Shown here piece by piece: positions 19,549-31,353 of a DNA stretch of 64,000 bases; within the stretch, counting starts at the first letter, position 1, and every line of letters begins with the position of its first letter. A model generated the notes under the pieces. It did no database searches and was not told the DNA's origin. It saw only the letters and a list, made by a program, of their open reading frames with translations. A program made the translations under genes and the position numbers. The stretch is from positions 300,992 to 364,991 of the forward strand of contig DASZTW010000017.1 in the NCBI GenBank assembly GCA_035547835.1, in the 5' to 3' direction. The DNA comes from Acidimicrobiales bacterium. Lineage in GTDB: Bacteria > Actinomycetota > Acidimicrobiia > Acidimicrobiales > Iamiaceae.

Positions 19549-19910
19549 GGGGTCGCTCCTCCGAGGTGAGCCGACGCGGCCGGGCCGCCGGCTGCGTGTG
19601 CCGCGTGGACCGCCGCGTAGAGCTCGGCGCGCAGCCCGGCGAAGTCGAGGTCGGCGGCGGCAGGTCCGAGGCGCACCAGGTAGGCACCGGATCGGAGACC
19701 CGCCTCGGGCGTGTCGAGCAGCGCACGGAGGCGCCGGCGGGCACGATTGCGCGCCACCGCCGTGCCCACGCCCTTGGGCACGGCGAAGCCCACCCGGGGC
19801 ACGCCGGCGGTGGCGGGCAAGTGCGTCACGGTCACCGACCCGCGCCGCCCGCGAGCGCCTCGCGCGCGGAGCGCGGCGAAGGTCGCACGGTCACGGATGC
19901 GCCAGATCAG
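19545..19910 (-). CDS. rnpA: Ribonuclease P protein component, probable CTG start
   Basis: Protein subunit of RNase P, which matures tRNA 5' ends. The signature [26 protein letters not shown] is split here as [17 protein letters not shown] and RRRLRAL. The first ATG/GTG/TTG in frame (GTG 19835) would give 96 residues and remove the family's usual first strand. Upstream in the same frame lies [20 protein letters not shown], which fits the normal RnpA N-terminus, and no ATG, GTG or TTG precedes it. A CTG at 19910 overlaps the rpmH stop as CTGA, like the ATGA couplings elsewhere here, so I propose a CTG start giving 121 residues. If that is wrong the start is GTG 19835. Confidence 0.85.
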   Translation of the reverse strand: MIWRIRDRATFAALRARGARGRRGSVTVTHLPATAGVPRVGFAVPKGVGTAVARNRARRRLRALLDTPEAGLRSGAYLVRLGPAAADLDFAGLRAELYAAVHAAHAAGGPAASAHLGGATP

Positions 19911-20041
19911 GCCGACAGCCGGGCTCGGCCCCGGCGGCGACGGCGGGCCAGGACACTCTGACCTGCCCGGGTCTGCATGCGCTTGCGGAACCCGTGCTTC
20001 TTGGCCCGCTTGCGGACGTTGGGCTGAAAGGTGCGCTTCAC
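19907..20041 (-). CDS. rpmH: Large-subunit ribosomal protein L34
   Basis: A 44-residue basic protein with the L34 signature [20 protein letters not shown] followed by [18 protein letters not shown]. Start is GTG at 20041 with GAGGAG about ten bases upstream. First gene of the minus-strand block leading away from the origin; the reading frame extends upstream into the origin but that part is non-coding. Confidence 0.96.
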   Translation of the reverse strand: MKRTFQPNVRKRAKKHGFRKRMQTRAGQSVLARRRRRGRARLSA

Positions 20042-20488
20042 TGTCTCATTGCTCCTCGGCGGTGGCGGCTCGGGGATTCGAGGCGCCCCGGCCGCTCGTG
20101 TGTCACGACCCCCACGGGCGTCGCGCGCGATGCACGTCGCGCCCTCCACCGCCGTCGGCCGCACGGGCACGAGAAGGCCAGCGCGAGGACGCGCAGTCGC
20201 ACCAGCGTAGGTGTCCGGCGTTCCCGTGAGCAATCCGGCACCCCGTCGATCGACGACCTGTCGGGCGCAGGCGCGTGTCGTGGCAGGTCAGAGAGTGTTT
20301 CTGGCGCCCGGCGACGTTCAGCGCGCAGGCCTCCTGCCGGGGTGCTACGGTCGCCGTCCACCCGTCGAGACCGGTCCTCTGGGGTGGACACCCCGGCGGG
20401 GATGTCCACGCAGAGTCCGGCGCTTCGGCTGTTTTCCACAGAGTGTGGAACGTCCTGTGGATGTAGTGGCACGTGGAGGCGCACCGGT
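20042..20488. other. rpmH-dnaA intergenic region, origin/dnaA control segment
   Basis: About 450 bases without a gene between divergent rpmH and dnaA. The right third holds clustered DnaA-box-like motifs: TTTTCCACA (20432-20440), TGTGGAACG (20444-20452, reverse) and TGTGGATGT (20456-20464, reverse), plus TGTCCACGC near 20404. The first two form an inverted pair. This fits autoregulation of dnaA and part of oriC. No obvious AT-rich unwinding element is visible. Confidence 0.65.
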
Positions 20489-21940
20489 TTGGCAGGAGAC
20501 GCCCAGAGCTTGTGGACGACTTGCTGCGACGTGCTCCGTCCCCAGGTCTCCGACGCCGTATGGCGCTCCACGTTCCACGATGCGCAGGCGATGAGCCTCG
20601 AGAACGGAACCCTCGACCTCGCCGTCCCCAACGCGCTCATCCGTGACCGCATCGAGGGCGCCTACCTCTCCCTCGTACAAGACTCCCTGCAAGCCGTGGT
20701 GGGCGAGGCCGTGAGCCTCCACGTCGAGGTCCGGCCGTCCGCATCGGCTCCCGACCCGCTGTCCGACTTCCTGGGCGACCAACCGCTCCCCGGCCTGTTC
20801 GACAACTCGGTCGGCACCTCACCCGAGTCGCGCCTGTTGGCCTCGAGCGAGGCGGCCCCGAACCAACCGGCCTCCACCGACTCGCAACCTGCCACGCCGC
20901 GGGCCCGGGGTGACGAACCCGCCAATCCGAAGTACACGTTCGACGCGTTCGTCACGGGGCCTTCGAACCGGTTCGCGCAGGCCGCGGCACTCTCGGTGGC
21001 CGAGACGCCGGGGCGAACGTACAACCCGCTGTTCATCTACGGGGAGGCCGGGCTCGGCAAGACCCACCTCCTCCAGGCGATCGGCCACTACGTGCGTGAG
21101 AACTACCCGCACTACGTGGTGCGGTACGTGTCGTCGGAGACGTTCTTGAACGAGTTCGTCGAGTCGATCCGCACCGGCACGAACGACTTGTTCAAGAAGC
21201 GCTATCGCGACGTCAACGTCCTCCTCGTCGACGACATCCAGTTCATCGAGAAGTGGAAGGAAACCCAAGAGGAGTTCTTCCACACGTTCAACGCGCTGCA
21301 CGAAGCCAATCGCCAGATCGTGCTCTCGAGCGACCGCCCGCCCGACGCCATCGCCACACTCGAGAACCGGCTGCGCAGCCGGTTCAAGATGGGACTCATC
21401 ACCGACATCCAGCCGCCCGACCTCGAGACGCGGCTCGCGATCTTGCGCAAGAAGGCCGAGCGGGAACCGACGTGGATCCCCGATGAGGTGATGGAGTTCA
21501 TCGCCGAGAACATCACCGACAACATCCGTGAGCTCGAAGGGGCCCTCACCCGTGTCGCGGCGTTCGCCAGTTTGACGCACGAGGAGCTCACCGCCGACCT
21601 CGCCAAGCGGGTGCTGGGCGACATCATCGGCGATCGCAAGCCCCGACCCGTCACCCCGCAGCTGATCCTCGAACACACCTCGGCGATGTTCAACTTCCCC
21701 ATCGCGGAGATCAAAGGCAAGAGCCGGCGCCGGCCGTTGGTCACCGCCCGCCAGGTGGCCATGTACGTCATGCGGGAGCTCACCGACCTGAGCTACCCGG
21801 CGATCGCACACGAGTTCGGTGGCCGCGACCACACGACGGTCATCCACGCGGTCGACAAGATCAAGGCCCTGATGCGCGAGCGCCAGAGCATCTACGAGCA
21901 GGTCAGTGAGCTCATCCAGCTGATCAAGAAGGGCGAGTGA
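20489..21940 (+). CDS. dnaA: Chromosomal replication initiator DnaA
   Basis: A 483-residue AAA+ initiator. Domain I begins with LWTTCCDVLRPQVSDAVW; domain III has Walker A GEAGLGKTH (about 185-193) and Walker B VLLVDDIQFI (about 243-252); domain IV carries the HTH and signature FGGRDHTTVIHA near the C-terminus. The open frame continues far upstream with no homology. TTG at 20489 is chosen because GGAGG lies nine bases before it and the protein then starts at the family's usual place. DnaA-box-like motifs are directly upstream and even within the first codons (TGTGGACGA). Confidence 0.95.
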   Translation: MAGDAQSLWTTCCDVLRPQVSDAVWRSTFHDAQAMSLENGTLDLAVPNALIRDRIEGAYLSLVQDSLQAVVGEAVSLHVEVRPSASAPDPLSDFLGDQPLPGLFDNSVGTSPESRLLASSEAAPNQPASTDSQPATPRARGDEPANPKYTFDAFVTGPSNRFAQAAALSVAETPGRTYNPLFIYGEAGLGKTHLLQAIGHYVRENYPHYVVRYVSSETFLNEFVESIRTGTNDLFKKRYRDVNVLLVDDIQFIEKWKETQEEFFHTFNALHEANRQIVLSSDRPPDAIATLENRLRSRFKMGLITDIQPPDLETRLAILRKKAEREPTWIPDEVMEFIAENITDNIRELEGALTRVAAFASLTHEELTADLAKRVLGDIIGDRKPRPVTPQLILEHTSAMFNFPIAEIKGKSRRRPLVTARQVAMYVMRELTDLSYPAIAHEFGGRDHTTVIHAVDKIKALMRERQSIYEQVSELIQLIKKGE

Positions 21941-22240
21941 GGTGCGCTCCACCCCCGACAACGGGTCGAGGTGCCCCCCGACGCTGGGGACAACACCGTC
22001 CGCGCCGGGGGACCGCCCGTGGACAAAGCTGTGGACGCCTCCATGGAACGCGGTGGACGGTCACGGATCCGTCCACCGAACTACATGTGTGCAACTTGTG
22101 ACCTGTGCGCGGCTGGGGACAACGCGCGCGGCCCGATACCATCGCTGACCTGGGACGACACGAGGTCGTCCACAATCCACAGCCCCTACCACCACCACTG
22201 GATGATCTAACGAGTACGACATGAGGAAGCAGAGGCAGCA
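21941..22240. other. dnaA-dnaN intergenic region, probable oriC core
   Basis: 300 bases without a gene. DnaA-box-like motifs: CGTGGACAAAG (22018-22028), TGTGGACGC (22030-22038), TCGTCCACA (22166-22174), AATCCACAG (22174-22182). A perfect 10-bp inverted repeat CGGTGGACGG / CCGTCCACCG with an 8-base spacer lies at 22051-22078. The right end (22175-22235) is the least GC-rich part and a candidate unwinding region. In most actinomycetes oriC lies exactly here. Confidence 0.75.
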
Positions 22241-23347
22241 GTGAAGTTCGCATGCGAACGCGATGTTCTCGTGGAGGCCCTGGGCACCGCCGGGCGTGCA
22301 GTCGCCACGCGGGGAGGGTCGCTGCCGGTGCTGGCAGGGGTGCGGTTCGAGCTCGCGGGCGACCGGCTCCGCCTGACCGGTACCGACTTGGAGCTCACGA
22401 TCACCGTCGAGGCCACCGTGGCCGGCGAGACCGACGGGGTGGCCGTGCTGCAAGGCCGCATCGCGGCCGATCTGGTCAAATCGCTCGAGGCGGGCCGGGT
22501 GGTCGTGACCGCCGAGCAGGACGAAGCGCACATCAGCGCGGGCCGGTTCTCTTCGTCGATGCGGCTGTTGCCTGCCGAGGAGTACCCGAGGCTGCCGGAC
22601 ACGGCGGCCGATGAGGTCACGCTGGCAGCGGGTGACCTCGCCGACGCGTTGCACCAGGTGGTGCGTGCGGCCAGCACCGACGATTCCCGTCCGATCCTCA
22701 CCGGTGTGCTGCTGGCGTCGGAAGACGGCGGACTGCGGCTGGTGGCCACCGACTCGTACCGGCTCGCGGTCCGCGACCTGCCGGGCACGAGCGTGCTGCG
22801 AGCCGAGCAATCGGTGCTCGTGCCCTCGCGGGCGCTGCGCGAGGTGGAGCGGCTGTTGGCCGGTGCCGACGAGCTCACGTTGCGGCTCGGCGAGCGCGAC
22901 GCCACCTTCGAGGTCCGCGGAGGAGTGGGGGTCACGCGCCTGACCACCCGCTTGATCGAGGGCGACTTTCCGAACTACCGCAGCCTGATCCCCACCAGCC
23001 AGCCGAACTCGTTGACCGTCGGTCGCGAGGCACTGCTCGATGCGGCCCGGCGCGTGCGGCTGATGGCCCGCGAAGCCACGCCGGTCCGCCTGGCGATGAG
23101 CAGCGAGGGCCTCGAGCTCGTGGCGATCACACAGGACGTCGGTGAGGCGCACGAGCAGCTCGACGCGAAATACGAGGGCAGCGAGCTGACCGTTGCCTTC
23201 AACCCCGAGTACCTGATGGACGGTGTCGAGGTGGCCGGCGGCGATGAAGTGGTCCTCGAGACCATCGACGCGCAGAAGCCAGCCGTGTTGCGAGGTACCG
23301 ACGGCGGCACCTTCCTGTACCTGCTCATGCCCGTCCGAGTCTCCTGA
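22241..23347 (+). CDS. dnaN: DNA polymerase III beta subunit (sliding clamp)
   Basis: A 368-residue clamp with the three repeated beta-clamp domains; recognisable parts are LPVLAGVRFEL (domain 1), the ADALHQVVRAASTDDSRPILTGV stretch split over domain 2 start, VATDSYRLAVRD, GDFPNYRSLIP and the C-terminal FLYLLMPVR that forms the peptide-binding groove. GTG start, AGAGG upstream. Follows oriC as usual. Confidence 0.97.
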   Translation: MKFACERDVLVEALGTAGRAVATRGGSLPVLAGVRFELAGDRLRLTGTDLELTITVEATVAGETDGVAVLQGRIAADLVKSLEAGRVVVTAEQDEAHISAGRFSSSMRLLPAEEYPRLPDTAADEVTLAAGDLADALHQVVRAASTDDSRPILTGVLLASEDGGLRLVATDSYRLAVRDLPGTSVLRAEQSVLVPSRALREVERLLAGADELTLRLGERDATFEVRGGVGVTRLTTRLIEGDFPNYRSLIPTSQPNSLTVGREALLDAARRVRLMAREATPVRLAMSSEGLELVAITQDVGEAHEQLDAKYEGSELTVAFNPEYLMDGVEVAGGDEVVLETIDAQKPAVLRGTDGGTFLYLLMPVRVS

Positions 23348-23405
23348 CCCACGTGCCGGCGCTGCCCCGCGGAGGTGATCGCCCGGGCAGGCGCGCCGAT
23401 CCCTG

Positions 23406-24494
23406 ATGCGCCTCGACCGTCTCTGGCTGACCGATTTCCGGTCCTACGCCACGGCCGACATCGAGTTGGCGCCGGGCTTCACCGCCATCGTGGGTGCCAA
23501 CGGCCAGGGCAAGACGAACGTGCTCGAAGCGATCGGCTGGCTGGCAACGCTCAGCTCGTTTCGCGGTGCGCCACCCGATGCGCTGATCCGCGATGGCGCG
23601 GACCAGGCGATCATCCGAGCGGAGGGACGCCGCGACGATCGGTCGTTGCTGCTCGAAGCCGAGATCGTGCGCCAGGGTCGCAACCGTGCCCAGGTCAACC
23701 ACCAGCCGTTGCGCCGCGCCCGTGACCTGCTCGGCGCGCTGCGGGTCAGCGTGTTCGCCCCCGACGACCTGGTGCTGGTCAAAGGTGGTCCCGCCGAACG
23801 TCGACGGTTCCTCGACGAGACCGTGGTGGCCGCGGCGCCCAAGCTCGACGTGCTGCGGGTCGAGGTCGACCGGATCTTGCGGCAGCGCAACGCGCTGTTG
23901 AAGCAAGCCGGCGGGCGTCTCGGCGACGATGTGGCGGTCACGCTCGAGGTGTGGGACGACAAGCTCGCCGCCGCGGGCACCGAGCTCGGCGACGCCCGCC
24001 AGCGGCTCGTCGATCGCCTTGGCCCGGTGGTGGCGTCGTCGTATCAGCACGTGGCCCGCCACGCGGCGGCGGTCGTCCTCACGTACCACGCACCGTGGCG
24101 CGAACATCCCGACGGCCTCGCCGGTGCGCTGCGCGCCGCCCGCGCCGACGACATGCGGCGCGGGGTCAGCACGGTGGGCCCACACCGTGACGATGTCGAG
24201 GTCGGGCTCGAGGGGCTCGCGGCCCGCACGCACGCCTCGCAGGGCGAGCAGCGATCTCTTGCCTTGGCGCTGCGCCTTGGCGCGCACGCGGTGGTCACCG
24301 ACGCGGCGGGTACGCCGCCGGTGCTGCTGCTCGACGACGTGTTCTCCGAGCTCGACCCGGGCCGCTGCCAGGCGTTGCTCGAAGCGTTGCCGCCCGGACA
24401 GACCTTGTTGACGACCGCCGCCGCCATCCCGCCCGACGCGCATCCCGACCTGCGGTTACGGGTGCAGGACGGCCAGATCCGCCCCGAACCGTGA
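23406..24494 (+). CDS. recF: DNA repair/replication protein RecF
   Basis: A 362-residue SMC-like ATPase that helps load RecA at gaps. Walker A is GANGQGKTNVLEAI (about 32-45), the signature SQGEQRSLALALRLG (about 279-293) and Walker B PVLLLDDVFSELD. The N-terminal LWLTDFRSY is typical. The stop overlaps the start of the DciA-like gene (GTGA). Confidence 0.96.
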   Translation: MRLDRLWLTDFRSYATADIELAPGFTAIVGANGQGKTNVLEAIGWLATLSSFRGAPPDALIRDGADQAIIRAEGRRDDRSLLLEAEIVRQGRNRAQVNHQPLRRARDLLGALRVSVFAPDDLVLVKGGPAERRRFLDETVVAAAPKLDVLRVEVDRILRQRNALLKQAGGRLGDDVAVTLEVWDDKLAAAGTELGDARQRLVDRLGPVVASSYQHVARHAAAVVLTYHAPWREHPDGLAGALRAARADDMRRGVSTVGPHRDDVEVGLEGLAARTHASQGEQRSLALALRLGAHAVVTDAAGTPPVLLLDDVFSELDPGRCQALLEALPPGQTLLTTAAAIPPDAHPDLRLRVQDGQIRPEP

Positions 24495-24865
24495 ACACCC
24501 GCCGGTCGGTCGTGGTCTGCCACGATCTGGGGGTGGGATGGCGACCGCTCCCGACACCCGATGGCGACAGCCCGGCTCCTCGCGCCCTGCGCGACTCGCT
24601 CGACACGGTGCTGAAGGGACTCGGGTCTCCACCGGCCGAGGTACGCGTCCGGCTGCACGACCGGTGGGACGAGCTCGTCGGACCCGAGGCCGCGGTGCAC
24701 TGCCGGCCCGGCAGCCTCGAAGACGGTCGTCTCGTGATCGAGGTCGGCGAACCCGCCTGGGCAAGCCAGCTGCGCTGGCAGTCGGCCGAGGTGATCCGCC
24801 GATCGGCCGACCTGCTGGGCGATGACGTGATCCAGCAGGTCGAGATCCGCGTCTCGAAGCGCTGA
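24491..24865 (+). CDS. DUF721/DciA-like replicative helicase loader
   Basis: A 124-residue DUF721 protein. The conserved part runs from LRDSLDTVLKGLG through WDELVGPEAAVHCRPGSL to LVIEVGEPAWASQLRWQSAEV, matching DciA, the DnaB helicase operator found where DnaC is absent. In actinobacteria it lies between recF and gyrB, as here. GTG start overlaps the recF stop by four bases. Confidence 0.88.
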   Translation: MNTRRSVVVCHDLGVGWRPLPTPDGDSPAPRALRDSLDTVLKGLGSPPAEVRVRLHDRWDELVGPEAAVHCRPGSLEDGRLVIEVGEPAWASQLRWQSAEVIRRSADLLGDDVIQQVEIRVSKR

Positions 24866-25078
24866 AACCCCGCTGGTTCGCCGGAGGCCGCTTGGCTGGC
24901 CGTGCTGCGGAGGGGGGATGCGGAGCGCCAGCTGCGGCGCCGCAAACACCAGAACTGCCACACCCGGCTGGTAGGATGACACCATCGTGATTCGGCTGCG
25001 CCACCTTCGCTGCGACGGGATCACCCCACCAACTCCCGGTGTGTTCGTGGTGCCCTCCCGGCCCACGACGCACCCCTC

Positions 25079-27031
25079 GTGAAAGGCCCCGCCTTGGCCA
25101 AGAAGGCTGCTTACGACGCCGAATCGATCCAGGTCCTCGAAGGGCTCGAGGCCGTGCGGCGACGCCCCGGCATGTACATCGGCTCCACGAGCGCATCGGG
25201 TCTCCACCATCTCGTCTGGGAGGTGGTCGACAACTCGGTCGACGAGGCCATGGCGGGCCGCTGCAGCCGGATCGACGTGACGCTGCTGCCCGACGGCGGG
25301 TGCGAGGTCGCCGACGACGGCAGCGGGATCCCGGTCGGCAAGTCGACCAACGCCAAGTACAAGCACCTGTCCGCCGCTGAAGTGGTGCTGACCGTGCTGC
25401 ACGCAGGCGGCAAGTTCGGCGGCGGCGGCTACCAGGTGTCGGGCGGCCTGCACGGCGTTGGCGTCTCGGTGGTCAACGCCTTGTCGACCCGTCTCGAGGT
25501 CGAGATCGACCGCGACGGCAAACGCCACTACATGGACTTCGTCGACGGCGGCACCCCGGCCACCCGGCTGAAGGTGGTGGGGGACACCCCGGCGCGCGGG
25601 CGCACCACCGGCACGACCGTGCGATTCTGGCCGGACCCCACGGTCTTCGACGACACCAACTTCCGCCCGCAGACGATCCTCGAACGCCTGCAGATGATGG
25701 CGTTCCTCAACAAGGGTCTCGAGCTCCGGTTCGTCGACAAACGGCCAGGTCAAGACCAAGAACCGGTCGTCTACAAGTACTCGGGCGGCATCGTCGACTT
25801 CGTGAAGCACGTCAACCGCACGAAGGACGCGCTGTTCACGAAGGTCGGCTACATCGAGGGCAAAGACGAGACCCAGGAGGTCGAGGCCGCGTTCCAGTGG
25901 AACACCGGCTTCCAGGCTGACGGCATCCACAGCTTCGCCAACGGCATCGCCACCATCGAGGGCGGCATGCACGAGGAAGGCCTGAAGAAGGCCCTCACCA
26001 ACGTCATCAACAAGTACGCACGGGCCAAGAACCTGCTCAAGGAGAAAGAGGACAACCTCCAAGGCGAGGACATCCGCGAAGGCATGTGCTGCATCATCTC
26101 GGTGCGGCTGCAGGAGCCGCAGTTCGAAGGCCAGACCAAGGGCAAGCTCGGCAACGTGTCGATGCGGTCGCTGGTCGAGCGCACCACCAACGAGCAGCTC
26201 GCCTACTGGCTCGAGGAGCACCCCACCGAGGGCAACAAGATCGTCAAGAAGGCGATCGCCGCGTCGCAAGCGCGCATGGCGGCCCGCAAGGCGCGCGACG
26301 TCGTGCGCTCCAAGACCCTGCTCGACGGCGCCGGCATGCCCGACAAGCTCAAGGACTGCTCCGGCAAGGACCGCTCCGAGCGCGAGCTGTTCATCGTCGA
26401 GGGCGATTCTGCCGGCGGCTCCGCGGTGTCGGCCCGCAACCCGTTCACGCAGGCGATCCTCCCGATCCGCGGCAAGATCCTCAACGTCGAGCGGGCCCGC
26501 ATGGACCGCATGCTGAAGAACCTCGAGATCCAGGCGCTCATCTCCGCCATCGGTGCGGGCGTGGCCGAGGAGTTCGACATCGAAAAGCGCCGCTACGACA
26601 AGGTCATCGCCTTGTGCGACGCCGACGTCGACGGTTCGCACATCCGCACACTGCTGCTGACGTTCTTCTTCCGTCAGATGAAGCCGCTCGTGGAGATGGG
26701 CCACGTCTACATCGCCCAACCACCGCTGTACTCGACCGAGATCGGTCGGGAGAAGATTTACCTGAAAGACGACTACGCCAAAGACCAGTTCATGGCAGAG
26801 AACCCCAACCACAAGAAGGAGTTCGCCCGCCTGAAAGGTCTCGGCGAGATGGACTACGACGAGCTGCGCGCCACCACGATGGATCCCGAGAAGCGCACCT
26901 TGCTCCAGGTGACCGTCGAGCAGGCGGCGTTGGCCGACGAGGTGATGTCGATCCTCATGGGTGACGACGTCGAGAGCCGCAAGCAGTTCATCCAGACCAA
27001 CGCGAAGGACGTGCGCTTCCTCGACATCTGA
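25079..27031 (+). CDS. gyrB: DNA gyrase subunit B
   Basis: A 650-residue ATPase subunit of gyrase. GHKL ATP-binding motifs are EVVDNSVDEAMAG and DDGSGIPV; the hinge GGLHGVGVSVVNALS; the TOPRIM part has the EGDSAGGSA and DADVDGSHIRTLLLTFFFR motifs; the C-terminal RFLDI ending is typical. The start is GTG at 25079; TTG at 25094 would remove five residues. The 213-base gap upstream probably carries the promoter. Confidence 0.97.
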   Translation: MKGPALAKKAAYDAESIQVLEGLEAVRRRPGMYIGSTSASGLHHLVWEVVDNSVDEAMAGRCSRIDVTLLPDGGCEVADDGSGIPVGKSTNAKYKHLSAAEVVLTVLHAGGKFGGGGYQVSGGLHGVGVSVVNALSTRLEVEIDRDGKRHYMDFVDGGTPATRLKVVGDTPARGRTTGTTVRFWPDPTVFDDTNFRPQTILERLQMMAFLNKGLELRFVDKRPGQDQEPVVYKYSGGIVDFVKHVNRTKDALFTKVGYIEGKDETQEVEAAFQWNTGFQADGIHSFANGIATIEGGMHEEGLKKALTNVINKYARAKNLLKEKEDNLQGEDIREGMCCIISVRLQEPQFEGQTKGKLGNVSMRSLVERTTNEQLAYWLEEHPTEGNKIVKKAIAASQARMAARKARDVVRSKTLLDGAGMPDKLKDCSGKDRSERELFIVEGDSAGGSAVSARNPFTQAILPIRGKILNVERARMDRMLKNLEIQALISAIGAGVAEEFDIEKRRYDKVIALCDADVDGSHIRTLLLTFFFRQMKPLVEMGHVYIAQPPLYSTEIGREKIYLKDDYAKDQFMAENPNHKKEFARLKGLGEMDYDELRATTMDPEKRTLLQVTVEQAALADEVMSILMGDDVESRKQFIQTNAKDVRFLDI

Positions 27032-27054
27032 GGCGCCAGGAGGACAACCCCACC

Positions 27055-29508
<2,454 letters not shown>

Positions 29509-29510
29509 GC

Positions 29511-29527
29511 CACGCCCCTCGGGCGTG
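29511..29527. terminator. Hairpin after gyrA
   Basis: CACGCCC and GGGCGTG pair perfectly over 7 bp with a 3-base loop, two bases after the gyrA stop. It probably reduces read-through into the Tad/M23 gene. Confidence 0.5.
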
Positions 29528-29577
29528 CGCCCGATCCTCCACGCAGTTCCCCTGCCGCCTTCCCCCTGACGGATCCG

Positions 29578-30369
29578 ATGGGGAGGTGTGTCGTGGGGGA
29601 GTGGCGTGCAAAGGGTGCGGGTCGGACCGAACGGGGCCAGGCGGTGCCGTTGATGGCGCTCGTTGTGGTGGTCGTGGCGGTCGTGGCCCTCGGCGTGGCA
29701 CGACTGGGCCGGGCCGCGGGCGCGCGGGCGTCGGCCCAGACGGCCGCCGACGCCTCGGCGCTCGCGGGCGCGCTCGACGGCGAGCCGGGAGCCCGCGAAG
29801 TCGCGACGGCCAACGGTGGCCGACTCGTCGCCTTCCGGCAGGTCGGTGCCGATGTCGTCGTCACCGTCGAGGCTGGCGGTGCACGCGCACAGGCACGCGC
29901 GCGCCCGGTGGGTTCGTCGGTCGCCGGCGTGACGGTCGCCGGCGGCTTCGCGCTGCCGGTGCCGCCCTCCCGTGTGGCGCCGGGCGCGTGGGGCCGCCCG
30001 CACCACGACTACCCCGCGCTCGACTTGCCCGTTCCGACGGGTACGCCGGTGGCCGCGCTCGCAGGCGGGCGAGTGCGGTGGGTCGACGACAACCGCTGTG
30101 GCCAGGGCGTGTCGATCGACGTCGCGAGCGGCGTCCGGTATGTGTACTGCCACGCGTCGGGTCGTTCGGTGCCGGACGGCGCATACGTGACAGCCGGCCG
30201 TGAGGTGATCCGCTCGGGCGCCACTGGCCACGTCACCGGTCCGCACCTGCACATCGGGGTGTTCGTCGACGGCGTGTCCGTCTGCCCGCAACCGTTGCTC
30301 CAGGCGTTGCTGGCAGGCCGCGCCCCGCCGCCGTGGCGCTCGCTGCCCGCCGCGGGTTGCAGCTACTGA
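29578..30369 (+). CDS. TadE/G-like N-terminus fused to M23 metallopeptidase
   Basis: A 263-residue protein combining two modules. Residues 19-50 read ERGQAVPLMALVVVVVAVVALGV and then a helix with QTAADASALAGA, the class III (type IV pilin-like) signal and first helix typical of TadE/TadG and Rv3660-type pseudopilins. The C-terminal half is an M23 (lysostaphin-type) peptidase: HHDYPALDLP, YCHASG and the zinc motif HLHIG (about 222-226). M23 enzymes cut peptidoglycan cross-bridges. No other tad genes are in the window. The start could also be the GTG at 29590. I see all zinc ligands expected for activity. Confidence 0.8.
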   Translation: MGRCVVGEWRAKGAGRTERGQAVPLMALVVVVVAVVALGVARLGRAAGARASAQTAADASALAGALDGEPGAREVATANGGRLVAFRQVGADVVVTVEAGGARAQARARPVGSSVAGVTVAGGFALPVPPSRVAPGAWGRPHHDYPALDLPVPTGTPVAALAGGRVRWVDDNRCGQGVSIDVASGVRYVYCHASGRSVPDGAYVTAGREVIRSGATGHVTGPHLHIGVFVDGVSVCPQPLLQALLAGRAPPPWRSLPAAGCSY

Positions 30370-30440
30370 ACCTGGTCGTGAGGGGCGCCGAACCGGACCT
30401 GCACCGAATCGGGCCAGGTCGTGGCCCTAGACTCCCGCTC

Positions 30441-31196
30441 GTGCCCCGCCGTTCTCGCGACGTCGCTACCAGACGAGGCGACGCGACCGCGGATCGTGGG
30501 CGCCGTGTGGTGCGGACCTTGCGGCGTGTCGAGCTGTGGACGGTCTTCCGGTTGAGCGGCTGTGTCTACCTCGCGCTGTGGGCGATGGGCCTGCTCGCGC
30601 TCGCCGTCATCTGGTGGATCTCGAGCAACACCGGCACCACCAGCAACATCGAGAGCTTCCTGCGTGACGTCGGATTCAAGAACTTCGAGTTCAACGGCCC
30701 CGAGTTGCTGCTGGCAGCAGGCCTCGGTGGTCTGGTTCTCGTGCTCGCCGGCACGCTGCTCACCACCGTGCTGGCCGCGTTGGTCAACTTGATCAGCGAG
30801 CTCACCGGTGGGCTCAAGGTGGTCGTGATCGAGCCTCCGGGTGTCGATCTTCCGGTGGGCGGAACCGTGCCCGCCGCAGCGGCGGCCACGTTCTCGCCGG
30901 ACGTGGGTGTCGCCGTTGCGCCGCCGGTCGTGGCCACCTTCGGGACGGGTGGCCCCGCGACGAACGGCGAGCCCGACCTTGCGCCTGCCGCCCACTACCG
31001 CGTGCGGGCAGCGACCGGCTCGGCAAATCCCGGCCGGGGCGCGGCACCCGGCGCCGGATCGCCGGCCGAACCTGCACACGGGGATCCACGACTCGCCGCA
31101 TCCGATGCCGCCGACGACAGCTGGTCGGCTCGCGCCGGGCGGCTGCTGCGCGGGGTTGCCAACCCCCGTGGACCGGTTCGCACCGAGCCAGACTGA
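30441..31196 (+). CDS. DUF3566 transmembrane protein
   Basis: A 251-residue protein with a basic N-terminus, two transmembrane helices (about 38-58, CVYLALWAMGLLALAVIWW, and about 91-118, LLLAAGLGGLVLVLAGTLLTTV) and the core LRRVELWTVFRLSGCVYL plus LRDVGFKNFEFNGP, which define DUF3566. The C-terminal 115 residues are low complexity. DUF3566 genes lie after gyrA and before tRNA-Ile in many actinobacteria, as here. GTG at 30441 is preferred over the longer frame because upstream residues are not conserved-looking. Confidence 0.88.
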   Translation: MPRRSRDVATRRGDATADRGRRVVRTLRRVELWTVFRLSGCVYLALWAMGLLALAVIWWISSNTGTTSNIESFLRDVGFKNFEFNGPELLLAAGLGGLVLVLAGTLLTTVLAALVNLISELTGGLKVVVIEPPGVDLPVGGTVPAAAAATFSPDVGVAVAPPVVATFGTGGPATNGEPDLAPAAHYRVRAATGSANPGRGAAPGAGSPAEPAHGDPRLAASDAADDSWSARAGRLLRGVANPRGPVRTEPD

Positions 31197-31217
31197 TTCG
31201 CTAGCGTCGCAGCTTCC

Positions 31218-31291
<74 letters not shown>

Positions 31292-31353
31292 CGGCGCGGG
31301 ACCCTCGTAGCCCCGTAGGATCCCGAGTTGAACGCCTACCGGAAGAGCTCGCC

